Virus record (IMG/VR): IMGVR_UViG_3300033149_006359
Coordinates: 1 to 21,155 of that record
Strand: one strand, 5' to 3'
DNA: 21,155 nucleotides
From: a virus
This document shows positions 6,961 to 14,365 of this stretch, one piece after another (the stretch's first letter is position 1; the number at the start of each line of letters is the position of its first letter). The notes beneath the pieces were generated by a model, which was not told where the DNA came from, did no database searches, and saw nothing but the letters and a program-made list of their open reading frames with translations. The position numbers were made by a program, and so were the translations under genes.

Positions 6961-8436
6961 GTGAAACAAGTTACCACCAAGGTTAACACCAGGGGGCCGC
7001 AGCGGTCGCCGAAGTCGTCCGGCAAGCAGTCGAAGAAGCGCACTGACGGGACCAAATCTGAGCCTGATCCGGCGCCCGATTCCCCCGTCAGACTGCCGGG
7101 CAAGCTCGTTCACTGGCCCATAGACCGGCTCCGCCCCTACGAGCGAAACCCCAGGACTCACAGCCCCGAGCAGATCACCAAGATCGCGGCGAGCCTTCTT
7201 GAATTCGGCTGGACGAACCCCATCCTCGTCGATGGCGAGGCCGGGATAATCGCAGGCCACGGACGCTTGCTCGCGGCCCGGGAGATCGGGATGACGACCG
7301 TCCCGGTGATCGAGCTCACCCATCTCAGCGAGGCACAGAAGCGCGCCTACGTCATCGCCGACAATCGCCTGGCGCTGGATGCAGGTTGGGACGAGGACCT
7401 CCTTGCCGAGGAGCTCAAGGCACTGGAGGGCCTCGAGTTCAACCTCGAGCTGACCGGGTTCGACCTGGACGAGATCAAGGGTTTGCTCGAGGACGAGACC
7501 ACCGAGGAAGTCGCCGCACCGGAACCACCTGAGGATCCCATATCGCGCCTCGGCGAGCTTTGGATCCTCGGGAATCACCGGCTGCTCTGCGCCGACTCCT
7601 CCGACCCAGCAGCGGTCGATCGGCTCCTCGGCAGCGCTAAGGTTCACCTCGTGAACACCGATCCGCCCTACAACGTGAAGGTTGAGCCGCGCTCGAACAA
7701 CGCGATCGCCGCAGGGCTCTCCTCCTTCTCTGGACTGAAGCACCACCAGAGGTTCGATCTGGAGCGCCACAAGGCGAAGGCAACGGGCAAAGGCAAGATG
7801 CGCCCCAAGGACCGCCCCTTGGCCAACGACTTCGTCACCGACGAAGCCTTCGACGAGATGCTCCTGGCATGGTTCGGAAACATGGCTCGAGTCCTCCTCC
7901 CAGGCCGTGCCTTCTACATCTGGGGCGGCTATGCCAACTGCGCGAACTACCCGCCGGCCCTCAAGGCGGCAGGCCTCTACTTCAGTCAGGCGATCATTTG
8001 GGTAAAGGAGCATCCGGTTCTCACCCGGAAAGACTTCATGGGTAACCACGAGTGGTGCTTCTACGGTTGGCGCGAGGGGGCGGGCCACAAGTTCTTCGGC
8101 CCATCGAACGCGGTCGATGTCTGGGCGGTCAAGAAGGTCAATCCGCAGAGCATGGTCCATCTGACAGAGAAGCCGGTCGAGCTGGCGGTTCGCGCGATCC
8201 AGTACTCCTCAAAGCCCAAAGAAAACGTGCTCGATCTCTTCGGCGGAAGCGGGAGCACGGTTATCGCGGCCGAGCAAACGGGGCGGCGATGCTTCGTGAT
8301 GGAGCTCGACCCGGCGTACTGCGACGTCATTATCGAACGCTGGCAGACGGCGACCGGCGAGAAGGCGGTGATGGAGGCAGACGGGACCACCTTCGAGGAG
8401 GTTGCCGCAGACCGCGGGACCGCTCAGGATGAGTAG
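6961..8436 (+). CDS. ParB-like domain fused to a DNA methyltransferase
   Basis: This 491-residue two-domain protein is of a type common in phages. After a basic, disordered N-terminus (1-45), residues about 50-150 form a ParB/sulfiredoxin-like domain: DRLRPYERNPRTH, then IIAGHGRLLAAREIG (96-110) with the G-H-G-R nucleotide-binding motif, and KRAYVIADNRLALDAGWD. Residues about 195-470 form an S-adenosylmethionine-dependent DNA methyltransferase. It has motif IV NTDPPYN (232-238) before motif I LDLFGGSGSTVIAA (424-437), the beta-class order. HLTEKPVELAVRAI is the segment that normally precedes motif I. DPPY indicates amino-methylation, most often N6-adenine. The start is GTG 6961 with GGAAGAG just upstream. 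The target sequence cannot be read from the protein. A likely role is marking phage DNA against host restriction or in packaging control, given its place next to the terminase genes. Confidence 0.85.
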   Translation: MKQVTTKVNTRGPQRSPKSSGKQSKKRTDGTKSEPDPAPDSPVRLPGKLVHWPIDRLRPYERNPRTHSPEQITKIAASLLEFGWTNPILVDGEAGIIAGHGRLLAAREIGMTTVPVIELTHLSEAQKRAYVIADNRLALDAGWDEDLLAEELKALEGLEFNLELTGFDLDEIKGLLEDETTEEVAAPEPPEDPISRLGELWILGNHRLLCADSSDPAAVDRLLGSAKVHLVNTDPPYNVKVEPRSNNAIAAGLSSFSGLKHHQRFDLERHKAKATGKGKMRPKDRPLANDFVTDEAFDEMLLAWFGNMARVLLPGRAFYIWGGYANCANYPPALKAAGLYFSQAIIWVKEHPVLTRKDFMGNHEWCFYGWREGAGHKFFGPSNAVDVWAVKKVNPQSMVHLTEKPVELAVRAIQYSSKPKENVLDLFGGSGSTVIAAEQTGRRCFVMELDPAYCDVIIERWQTATGEKAVMEADGTTFEEVAADRGTAQDE

Positions 8437-8438
8437 GC

Positions 8439-9002
8439 TTGGCCAGAGGGCGAAAGAGGGAGCTCATCTCCCTACGCGAGTATGCCCGCCGACGCGGGAT
8501 CTCGCACGTCGCTGTCCACAAAGCCATCAAGGCCGGTCGGATATCGACCGTCGACGGGAAGATCGATCCCGCGCAGGCCGACCGCGAATGGCGCGAGAAC
8601 ACTGATCAGAGCAAGCCACGAAATCGAATCACGGGCACGCCCAAACGTGCCCGCGCTGCATCGGCACCACCCAAGCCCATGGATCTCGGCGGTGGCGAGG
8701 GGCCCGGCGGCGGAAACGGCACCGCGACGGGCTACGCCAAGGCGCGCGCAGCGCGGGAACTCTATCAGGCGCAGCTCGCCAAACTTGAACTCGACCGCCA
8801 GCGCGGCGTCCTAATCCGAGCCGATGAAGTCAGGGTTGGCGCCTTCAACATGGCCCGCAAAGCACGAGACCAGCTGATCGCCCTTCCCGAGCGGGTAGCA
8901 GCGATCCTCGCGGCGACGGATGACCCCGCAGAGGTCCAGTGCATCCTCGAAGAAGAAATCGAGCGGCTCTGCCAGGAGATAGCGGATGCAGAACGGTCGT
9001 GA
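8439..9002 (+). CDS. Terminase small subunit, Nu1-like
   Basis: This 187-residue protein has an N-terminal helix-turn-helix, SLREYARRRGISHVAVHKAI (11-30), followed by a K/R-A-G-R-I-S wing and a proline- and glycine-rich linker. Its C-terminal half has the helices ARAARELYQAQLAKLELDRQ and FNMARKARDQLIALPERVAA. This is the layout of small terminase (DNA-recognition) subunits of the Nu1 type, in which the C-terminal region contacts the large subunit. The only reasonable start is TTG 8439, because an in-frame TGA lies at 8430-8432. It begins 2 bases after the methyltransferase stop and overlaps the large subunit by 17 bases, as expected for terminase pairs. Confidence 0.75.
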   Translation: MARGRKRELISLREYARRRGISHVAVHKAIKAGRISTVDGKIDPAQADREWRENTDQSKPRNRITGTPKRARAASAPPKPMDLGGGEGPGGGNGTATGYAKARAARELYQAQLAKLELDRQRGVLIRADEVRVGAFNMARKARDQLIALPERVAAILAATDDPAEVQCILEEEIERLCQEIADAERS

Positions 9003-10836
9003 CGTCTACGAGACCGCCTACCGCGCAGGCTGGCGTCCGGAGCCGCGACTGTCCGTGAGCGCATGGGCCGACGAGCACCGCGTCCTCGGCAACCGCGCAG
9101 GACATGCCGCGATCCATTGGCGGACGGCGACCACACCCTACCTCCGAGAGATAATGGATGCGCTCGGTCCCCGTTCGCCCGCACGCCGCGTCGTCCTCAT
9201 GAAGGGTTCGCAGCTCGGAGGCACCGAGGCCGGCAACAACTGGCTCGGGTTCGTCATGCACCATACCCCGGGCCCCATCCTCGTGGTACGCCCCACCGTG
9301 GAAGAGGCGCGACGGTTCAGCAGGCAACGACTCGATCCGATGATCGCGACCACACCTGCGCTCCACGATCTCGTGAAGGAGGCGCGATCGAGGGATGGCG
9401 GAAATAGCCTTCTCATCAAGGAATTCCCCGGCGGGGTGCTCTTCCTGACCGGATCCAACTCGGCCACCGGCGTCAAGTCAATGCCCATCCGCTGGCTCTT
9501 CTGCGACGAGATCGACGAGTACCCGGGCGACGTGGATGGCCAAGGGGATCCCATCGCGTTGGCCGAGAAGCGCACAACGGGCCCGACGTACTCCCGCCGA
9601 AAGGTCTTCCTCGTCTCGACGCCCACGATCAAGGGGCTCTCCCGGATCGAGCGGGAGTTCCTCGCATCTGACCAGCGCCGCTACTTCGTCCCCTGCCCCC
9701 ACTGCGGCAACTTCGACTGGATCAGGTGGGAGAACATACGTTGGGTGAATGATGACCCGAAGACCGCCGCTCTCGCCTGCGTGGCATGCGGGACTCTGAT
9801 CGAGGAGCGGTTCAAGATGGAAATGCTGGCCGAAGGCAAGTGGCGTGCAACCGCGCCTGGCAACGGCGAGACGATCGGGTTTCATCTATCGAGCCTCTAC
9901 TCCCCGCTCGGATGGCTTCCCTGGTCGGCGGCCGTCGCCGAGTTCCTCGAGGCGAAGGAGAATCCGATGCGCCTCAAGAACTGGATCAATAGCGTCCTCG
10001 GCGAGACTTGGGAGGAGCGTGGGGAAACCGTGGAGCCGGAGAGTCTTCTGGCCCGGGCGGAGCGCTATGCGGCGGAAGTTCCCGCCGGCGTCGGCGTGCT
10101 GGTCGCCGCCGTTGATGTCCAAGGGGATCGCCTCGAATGCGCGGTCAAGGGCTACGGCGCCGGCGAGGAGTCATGGCTCATCGCGTTCTCGCAGTTCCAC
10201 GGCGACCCCGGAAGGGAGCAAGTCTGGCTCGATCTGGACCGATTCCTTCGGCAGGAGTTCACGCACGAAAGCGGACAGAGGGCTCCGATCGCCTGTGTGG
10301 CCGTCGACAGCGGCGGTCATCACTCCGAACAGGTCTACCGGTTCTGTCGAGCGCGGATCGACAGGCGCGTGTTCGCCGTGCGGGGCGGCTCCGAGCGCGG
10401 CAAGCCCGTTGTCGGCCGGCCGACAGCCCACAACCGCTACCGCGCGAAGCTATTCACCCTCTGCGTCGACACCGCGAAAGAGATCGTCTACTCGAGGCTG
10501 CGGATCGGCACGCCCGGCCCGGGGTACTGCCACCTTCCCGAGTGGATTGACGCCGAGTACGTCGCACAGCTCACCGCCGAGAAGGCCGTTCGGAAGTGGG
10601 TAAAGAACCGCGGGACCGTCCGCGAGTGGATCAAGACCCGTGAGCGGAACGAGGCCCTCGACCTCGAGGTCTACTGCCTCGCCGCGCTCTACATTCTCGG
10701 TCCCGCCTTCGTGAGGTCCCTTCCGGAGCGCGCCGCGGCGCTGGCCCGGAAGACCGAGGCGCAGGCCCCGGCGGACCCGACGCCGACAGCGCCACTACCG
10801 AGGCGGCCGGGATGGATCGGCGGGTGGCGGGGGTGA
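8986..10836 (+). CDS. Terminase large subunit, GpA family
   Basis: This 616-residue packaging motor and nuclease has the length usual for lambda gpA-like proteins. The N-terminal ATPase shows a Walker A-like VVLMKGSQLGGTEAGNN (69-85), Walker B WLFCDEIDEYP (170-180) and the coupling motif VSTPT (210-214). A zinc ribbon follows, CPHCG (237-241) and CVACG (265-269), which GpA proteins often carry. The C-terminal nuclease has acidic positions in VAAVDVQGDRLECAV (D377), CVAVDSGGHH (D441) and NEALDLEVYC near the end. AGGAG lies 8 bases before ATG 8986. It is normally followed by a head-tail connector and the portal gene. Here the next gene is an oppositely oriented PIN-like cargo gene, and no portal or capsid gene appears in the window. 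Confidence 0.93.
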   Translation: MQNGRDVYETAYRAGWRPEPRLSVSAWADEHRVLGNRAGHAAIHWRTATTPYLREIMDALGPRSPARRVVLMKGSQLGGTEAGNNWLGFVMHHTPGPILVVRPTVEEARRFSRQRLDPMIATTPALHDLVKEARSRDGGNSLLIKEFPGGVLFLTGSNSATGVKSMPIRWLFCDEIDEYPGDVDGQGDPIALAEKRTTGPTYSRRKVFLVSTPTIKGLSRIEREFLASDQRRYFVPCPHCGNFDWIRWENIRWVNDDPKTAALACVACGTLIEERFKMEMLAEGKWRATAPGNGETIGFHLSSLYSPLGWLPWSAAVAEFLEAKENPMRLKNWINSVLGETWEERGETVEPESLLARAERYAAEVPAGVGVLVAAVDVQGDRLECAVKGYGAGEESWLIAFSQFHGDPGREQVWLDLDRFLRQEFTHESGQRAPIACVAVDSGGHHSEQVYRFCRARIDRRVFAVRGGSERGKPVVGRPTAHNRYRAKLFTLCVDTAKEIVYSRLRIGTPGPGYCHLPEWIDAEYVAQLTAEKAVRKWVKNRGTVREWIKTRERNEALDLEVYCLAALYILGPAFVRSLPERAAALARKTEAQAPADPTPTAPLPRRPGWIGGWRG

Positions 10837-10945
10837 GCTTAGTGACACCTCTGTCCATAGAAGAATCTCTGAGTCACAGTAATGCCTTCGGCGTATCTGG
10901 ATCGCGAAACGTCAGGTTGACGCTGATCCATCCTCTTGTGCAACA

Positions 10946-10965
10946 ACCAGACTTGAAGGTCTGGT
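10946..10965. terminator. Small hairpin at the end of the second PIN-like gene
   Basis: ACCAGAC (10946-10952) and GTCTGGT (10959-10965) are perfect 7-base arms around a 6-base loop. On the minus strand the hairpin starts at the stop codon of the PIN-like gene and is followed by TTGTTG, a weak T-rich tail. It could end that transcript and also read-through from the terminase side. Confidence 0.35.
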
Positions 10966-12125
10966 CATTGCCAAGACGGCGGACCAGTCTCCAAAGCATC
11001 GATAATAGCTCCAACTGACGCCGAGACGTGAATAGGCGGCAAGACTTGTCTCCAGATACTGAGTTGTGGATCTCTCCGCTGGGCCTGGCGAACGAAGTGA
11101 GCAATGCGCTTGTCCGAGAAGAACACGTCAACATACGGAAGGTGGACTACATGCTCCAAATCGTACTCGTTGCTCACCGGATTGACAGGATCCTCCCTCT
11201 CCATCTCCAGTCGCACAAGGTGGCGGAGCCATGTCCCCAGACAGCACTCTAATTCAATCTTCGATTCCAATTCTGCTACCGTGGCTGGCTCCAATTCGCT
11301 CAGATACTCTCTCGCACAGCTCTGGACCTGTTGCCTGAGAACCGTCCTGTCAATGAGGTATTCAACTGTCTGTTTGTCGTCTCGCTTGGGCTCGGCGTCA
11401 ACAGATTCCTCCAAAGCCCGCCGCGGACCAACTTGTCTCATGCGCTGGACAAAGCCTATCATGAGGTCTCGCGCCTCTTGTTTAGATTTCTCGACCAGAG
11501 CTGGATCCCAGTTTCTGACCAAGGCTGCCCAGTCATTGTCATCAGAGAACACTCTATCCAGCTCTTGTAGAGCGCTATCGAGATCGACGTTCTCCGGAAC
11601 ATCCTCTGATATCTTCCGAAGCCGGGCCGGAGCGTATTTCTCGTCACGCGGTCGAGACTTCGCTGACGCTCCAAGGCTTCTTGCATGATGGAACGCGGAT
11701 TTCAACGATCGCACTATGGGGATCTCACTTACCAAGGGGATCAGCCGTACCTCAATGGATGTCAAGACCATAGGGAATCCCGCCCAGTAGCGATCATATT
11801 GCTCAATCTCGCTCTGTCGCCCGAGTAACCGCATCAAAGCCAAATAGAGCTCCCTCATCATTACCAGATCAAACTCAAGCCGCGTCCGCCCAGGAAACGG
11901 CAGATGGCTGCGGATAGGAATCAACTTCTGTATGAGTTCATACCTCCGCTTACGATCTCTGTAGTATTCGCAGTTCTGGATCTCGTCCAGATGAATACGA
12001 GACACCGCCAAGGTACAGCCTAGCGATCGCCAGATCTGCAGGAAGCGGTCGAATTGGTCATCGGATTGGCTCATCGCATCTGCCAGGACATTCAGGTTGC
12101 TATTGTCCAAGTAGACTAGACTCAT
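10965..12125 (-). CDS. PIN-like domain protein, orphan cargo gene
   Basis: This 386-residue protein starts with LVYLDNSNLNVLAD (D7), the first-strand aspartate of a PIN-like fold. It continues with VSRIHLDEIQNCEYYRD (D47, E48, E53) and ends with EYDLEHVVHLPYVDVFFSDK (D322, D333, D338), where a D-x-x-x-H-x-x-x-x-P-Y-x-D-x-F-F-x-D block supplies the later acidic residues. That pattern is seen in uncharacterised PIN-like proteins of mobile elements; the middle 200 residues are helical and unrecognised. I chose ATG 12125 because GGAG lies 8 bases upstream and the MSLVYLD start is typical. The frame extends to 12263 but adds no family-like sequence. It is the only minus-strand gene between the terminase and the small early genes, and its GC (33/60 at 11581-11640) is lower than the backbone, which fits an acquired gene. 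An RNase effector or toxin role is inferred. Confidence 0.6.
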   Translation of the reverse strand: MSLVYLDNSNLNVLADAMSQSDDQFDRFLQIWRSLGCTLAVSRIHLDEIQNCEYYRDRKRRYELIQKLIPIRSHLPFPGRTRLEFDLVMMRELYLALMRLLGRQSEIEQYDRYWAGFPMVLTSIEVRLIPLVSEIPIVRSLKSAFHHARSLGASAKSRPRDEKYAPARLRKISEDVPENVDLDSALQELDRVFSDDNDWAALVRNWDPALVEKSKQEARDLMIGFVQRMRQVGPRRALEESVDAEPKRDDKQTVEYLIDRTVLRQQVQSCAREYLSELEPATVAELESKIELECCLGTWLRHLVRLEMEREDPVNPVSNEYDLEHVVHLPYVDVFFSDKRIAHFVRQAQRRDPQLSIWRQVLPPIHVSASVGAIIDALETGPPSWQ

Positions 12126-12633
12126 GGCTGCATCTCCAAATGCAAGCATCGATCGGTGTAGCCAGCACAACTTCCGTATGCCCAACTCCGAGTTACACAG
12201 AAGACGGGCAACGGATACCGCGGGCCCTCTAGCGAGAGTATCCGAGGTCGCCGCGAAACTCAACGGGCCAGCCTGCCTGATATGTCCCCCACCCCGCTTA
12301 TCTGTCCGTCCCTAACGCTGGATAACCCGCCCCCCTTTGTAGTTGGAGTGCCCTCCTGTTCGGTCGGCCTGAGCTAACCACCGGGCCGCCGCCAGGGCGC
12401 GACAGGCGCGTCGTGGGCGTAGATTCCCGGATCCAGGCCCAAGGCTACCTCCCGATACCAAGTCGCCGCCCAGGGGCCGCCCTCCAACCGGACAGGAATC
12501 GTCCGGTCGAATCGGCGTAACCCACTGGAATAGATGCGATTACGTGTCGAATTGCCTTCACTTCCGGCCCCAAACGCTCGTTACTGTCCCTGTACCGGGC
12601 ATGGGGCCCGGCGCGCCACAAAAGGAGGGACTG
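12126..12633. other. Long intergenic region ahead of the small + strand genes
   Basis: These 508 bases lie between two divergent genes and contain no convincing coding frame. They hold a 7-base inverted repeat (ACCGGAC 12487-12493 and GTCCGGT 12501-12507), one isolated CCTTCAC copy near 12553 like the repeats at the proposed origin, and, at the right end, the strong AAAGGAGG ribosome site of the next gene. Base composition changes from the lower-GC cargo to the backbone near 12260-12350, a plausible insertion boundary. Promoters for both sides must lie here, but I cannot pick hexamers with confidence. Confidence 0.5.
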
Positions 12634-12900
12634 ATGACTGTGAACGAGATGATCGAGCGGCTGCAAGACGTCGCGGAGGACGGATTCGGTGAATGCGAGC
12701 TGCGGCTCGCTTTTCAGCCGAGGTGGGCGCTGCAGTTCACAATCGGCGGAATCGCTGTGCCGGACGACGAATCGCGGGACATGGGTGAGCCCGACGAGGA
12801 GCCGGATGACGCCGCATCGGTGGTCTACATCGTCGAGGGCGAACATCCGCGTGACGATTCGCCGTACGCGCCCCCCTGGGCGTTCGCGGCGGCGCGATAG
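12634..12900 (+). CDS. Small phage protein, unknown function
   Basis: An 88-residue acidic protein starting MTVNEMIERLQDVAEDGFGE. ATG 12634 is preceded by a near-perfect ribosome site, AAAGGAGG (12621-12628). The start resembles small phage proteins that begin with an M-T-V-x-E-L/M-I-x-x-L-Q helix followed by strands (here ECELRLAF and ALQFTIGGIAV) and an acidic stretch rich in D and E (GEPDEEPDD), so an alpha-beta fold is likely. I do not recognise a function. It is the first of four closely spaced + strand genes, which suggests an early operon, and it is 12 bases from the next gene. Highly acidic small early proteins sometimes bind host proteins or mimic DNA; that is only a thought here. 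Confidence 0.7.
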   Translation: MTVNEMIERLQDVAEDGFGECELRLAFQPRWALQFTIGGIAVPDDESRDMGEPDEEPDDAASVVYIVEGEHPRDDSPYAPPWAFAAAR

Positions 12901-12912
12901 GAGGGAAGAGAT

Positions 12913-13239
12913 ATGCGCTACGGACCTGACCACAAGTTCTGGGTGGTGATCGACCCGGGACCGCACAGCACGCTGGGGGACATCGTATTCCAGGCGTCGC
13001 TCACGGATCTCGAGCTGCAGTTCAAGGGCGGGCTCACGATCGAAGAGAACCCGACGCTCTTCACTGAGCAGCGCGAAGCGGAGCTGGAGGCCCACGGGCG
13101 CCTCGTGGCGATGAGGGCAGCTCAGGCCATCGCGGGAAGCGGCGCCTGCTCGAAGATTCCTAATGCGACCCGGATCGAATTGCTCGACGGCGACGGCAAC
13201 GTCCTCCTCGAAGCGGACCTTCCAAGCGAGGTGAAGTGA
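12913..13239 (+). CDS. Small phage protein, unknown function
   Basis: A 108-residue protein with an AGGAGGG ribosome site 9 bases before ATG 12913. The N-terminus WVVIDPGPHSTLGDIVFQA looks like two strands around a glycine-proline turn, the middle is a charged helix (FTEQREAELEAHGRLVAMRA), and the end is a strand-turn-strand (TRIELLDGDGNVLLEADLPS) typical of small beta-rich domains. No catalytic pattern or membrane segment is visible. It is second in the small-gene operon, and its stop overlaps a possible GTG start of the third gene. Function unknown. Confidence 0.7.
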   Translation: MRYGPDHKFWVVIDPGPHSTLGDIVFQASLTDLELQFKGGLTIEENPTLFTEQREAELEAHGRLVAMRAAQAIAGSGACSKIPNATRIELLDGDGNVLLEADLPSEVK

Positions 13240-13241
13240 CC

Positions 13242-13496
13242 ATGGCCGCCCGAACGCCGCGATTCGGCTTTCAGGAGCACCAGGTATTCTGGAACGAGCG
13301 TGGCAGCATCGTGTGCGCATGCTGCCACATCCCCTACCCCGGCTCCGATACCTGGGTGTGGGAGCGATGGGAGGAGATAACGCCCGAAACCATGGCGGAG
13401 ATCGACCGCCAGGGCGGGCGCGTGGCGTGCGAAGGCTGCGGCAGGGAGCCGCGCCGCATCGCGCGCGTTACCCCAGCCGAAGGGAGCGTATCATGA
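13242..13496 (+). CDS. Small zinc-binding protein, unknown function
   Basis: An 84-residue protein with two cysteine pairs, CACC (after residue 20) and CEGCG (near residue 70), separated by an aromatic stretch (YPGSDTWVWERWEEITPE). The spacing suggests a single zinc ribbon or a split treble clef. The start is taken at ATG 13242, with GAGGTGA 7 bases upstream. A GTG at 13236 in the same frame overlaps the stop of the preceding gene and is possible. Its own stop overlaps the next start as ATGA. It may bind nucleic acid or protein, but nothing in the sequence decides this. Confidence 0.7.
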   Translation: MAARTPRFGFQEHQVFWNERGSIVCACCHIPYPGSDTWVWERWEEITPETMAEIDRQGGRVACEGCGREPRRIARVTPAEGSVS

Positions 13497-13774
13497 CAAA
13501 GCGCAGGACCACGAAGAAGAACGCGACGGCCAAGACGCCGAAACCGGCCGCGAAGGCAGGCTCGAAGTCGCAGGAGAAGCCTGAGAAGAAGGCCGCACGC
13601 GACAACCTCTGCGTGTTCGCGTTTCGCCTGACCGCCGAGGAGCGCGCCGCGATCCACAAAGCGGCCGGCCCGGCCAGGGCCTCCAAGTTCGCGCGCAGCC
13701 TCCTCGTTGCCGCCGCCCGTAACGACGAGGCTGGCGTCAAGGCCATCATGAAAGCGGTCCACAGCAAAGCTTAG
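13493..13774 (+). CDS. Basic N-terminal tail plus ribbon-helix-helix-like protein
   Basis: A 93-residue protein. Residues 1-35 are rich in lysine, alanine, threonine and proline like a histone H1 tail. From about residue 38, LCVFAFRLTAEERAAIHKAA leads into SKFARSLLVAAA. The strand-then-two-helices pattern, with F-R-L-T-x-E-E-R at the turn, resembles ribbon-helix-helix proteins such as MobC-like relaxosome components and type II antitoxins. ATG 13493 has AGGGAG upstream and overlaps the preceding stop as ATGA. It is the last gene of the small + strand operon and is followed by a strong hairpin. DNA binding is likely. A regulator of the divergent or neighbouring early genes, or a nucleoid-like protein, are both possible. 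Confidence 0.65.
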   Translation: MTKRRTTKKNATAKTPKPAAKAGSKSQEKPEKKAARDNLCVFAFRLTAEERAAIHKAAGPARASKFARSLLVAAARNDEAGVKAIMKAVHSKA

Positions 13775-13795
13775 ACGTCCACGACAACCCGCAGC

Positions 13796-13829
13796 CCGAG
13801 GGCCTCTCGGTACTCCGAGGGGCCTTCGG
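13796..13829. terminator. Bidirectional-type hairpin between convergent genes
   Basis: CCGAGGGCCTCTCGG (13796-13810) and CCGAGGGGCCTTCGG (13815-13829) pair over 15 bases, with two G-U wobbles and a TACT loop. It sits between the stop of the ribbon-helix-helix gene (13774) and the end of the convergent zinc-ribbon gene (13833). Neither side has a good U-run, so efficiency as an intrinsic terminator is uncertain, but position and strength fit a transcription barrier. Confidence 0.55.
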
Positions 13830-13832
13830 TGT

Positions 13833-14156
13833 TCAGAGGCGGCCCTCCCCTAATCGGTTCCGCTGTCGCCAAGCCGTCGCCCGACACGCGTCGGAGCAGT
13901 AGATCCTCTTCGAGCGCCGACCGCGGCAAATCCGCTCTGTTCCGCAGACCGGACACCGCACAACACGGTCGCCGTTAGCGTTCTCGTGCACTGCATAGCG
14001 TTCGTTTGGCGAGGTAGGTTGTATGACTCCCGATCTAGCAGAAACACTGCCCTGCGACGAATTCGACGACGGCACTGTCGATGACTCCACGGATGGAGAG
14101 ACTGATGCTAGTAGGTGCCGGGAAACTCTGGATCGAGTCGCCTGAGGAGGTTTCAC
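13833..14156 (-). CDS. Small zinc-ribbon protein
   Basis: A 107-residue frame whose C-terminal half looks real: VVRCPVCGTERICRG followed by RIYCSDACRATAWRQRNR. Two C-x-x-C/C-x-x-x-C pairs with Y-C-S-D-A-C-R and a basic tail are common in small phage and actinobacterial zinc proteins. The N-terminal half is serine-rich and low complexity. The start used is GTG 14156, inside the TTTCAC repeat region, with a G-rich but not ideal ribosome site. The true start could lie further in, though no ATG is available there. It lies downstream of the primase-polymerase gene in the same direction and would be read across the proposed origin. Function unknown; nucleic-acid binding is plausible. Confidence 0.5.
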   Translation of the reverse strand: MKPPQATRSRVSRHLLASVSPSVESSTVPSSNSSQGSVSARSGVIQPTSPNERYAVHENANGDRVVRCPVCGTERICRGRRSKRIYCSDACRATAWRQRNRLGEGRL

Positions 14157-14365
14157 TCTTTCACCCCACCCTTACATACGCGCGCGGGAGGAGGGACATA
14201 TCCAGTGAGAGAGGAAGGTAGGGGTGAAAGGTAGAAAGATAGAAAGAAATATATATATTGTATGTAGTTACAGTCATAGATCCTTCACGATCCTTCACTC
14301 TATTTCACCTCCTGAAGATGTTTCACGATTCTTTCACCCATGGCTTGGCCGTTAAGATCCTTCAC
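14151..14365. repeat. Iteron-like TTCAC repeats with AT-rich tract: candidate replication origin
   Basis: The 10-mer GATCCTTCAC occurs exactly at 14279-14288, 14289-14298 and 14356-14365. The variant core TTTCAC occurs at 14151-14156, 14159-14164, 14303-14308, 14321-14326 and 14332-14337, and in inverse orientation (GTGAAA) at 14224-14229. Several copies are 10-11 bases apart, about one helical turn. Next to them, 14241-14270 is 25/30 A or T in an otherwise GC-rich genome, and TAGAAAGA is repeated in tandem at 14232-14247. Phased direct repeats beside an AT-rich tract, immediately downstream of a primase-polymerase gene, are the usual elements of an iteron-type origin. The last copy lies inside the 3' end of the primase gene. 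An operator array is the alternative. Confidence 0.55.

Noticed and set aside
6943-8160. 405-residue open frame on the minus strand opposite the methyltransferase gene
   Set aside because: Its sequence is low-complexity, rich in V, E, L and G, with no family signature. The opposite strand has a clear ParB and methyltransferase with all motifs. GC-rich coding DNA commonly leaves such antisense frames open.
12445-13320. 291-residue open frame on the minus strand opposite the small early genes
   Set aside because: Arginine-rich and without a recognisable domain. The + strand genes there have strong ribosome sites and stop-start overlaps, so the long frame is a shadow.
14151-14365. Repeat cluster considered as a CRISPR array
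   Set aside because: Repeat units are only 6-10 bases, with irregular 8-28 base spacing, no unique spacers of fixed length and no cas genes nearby.
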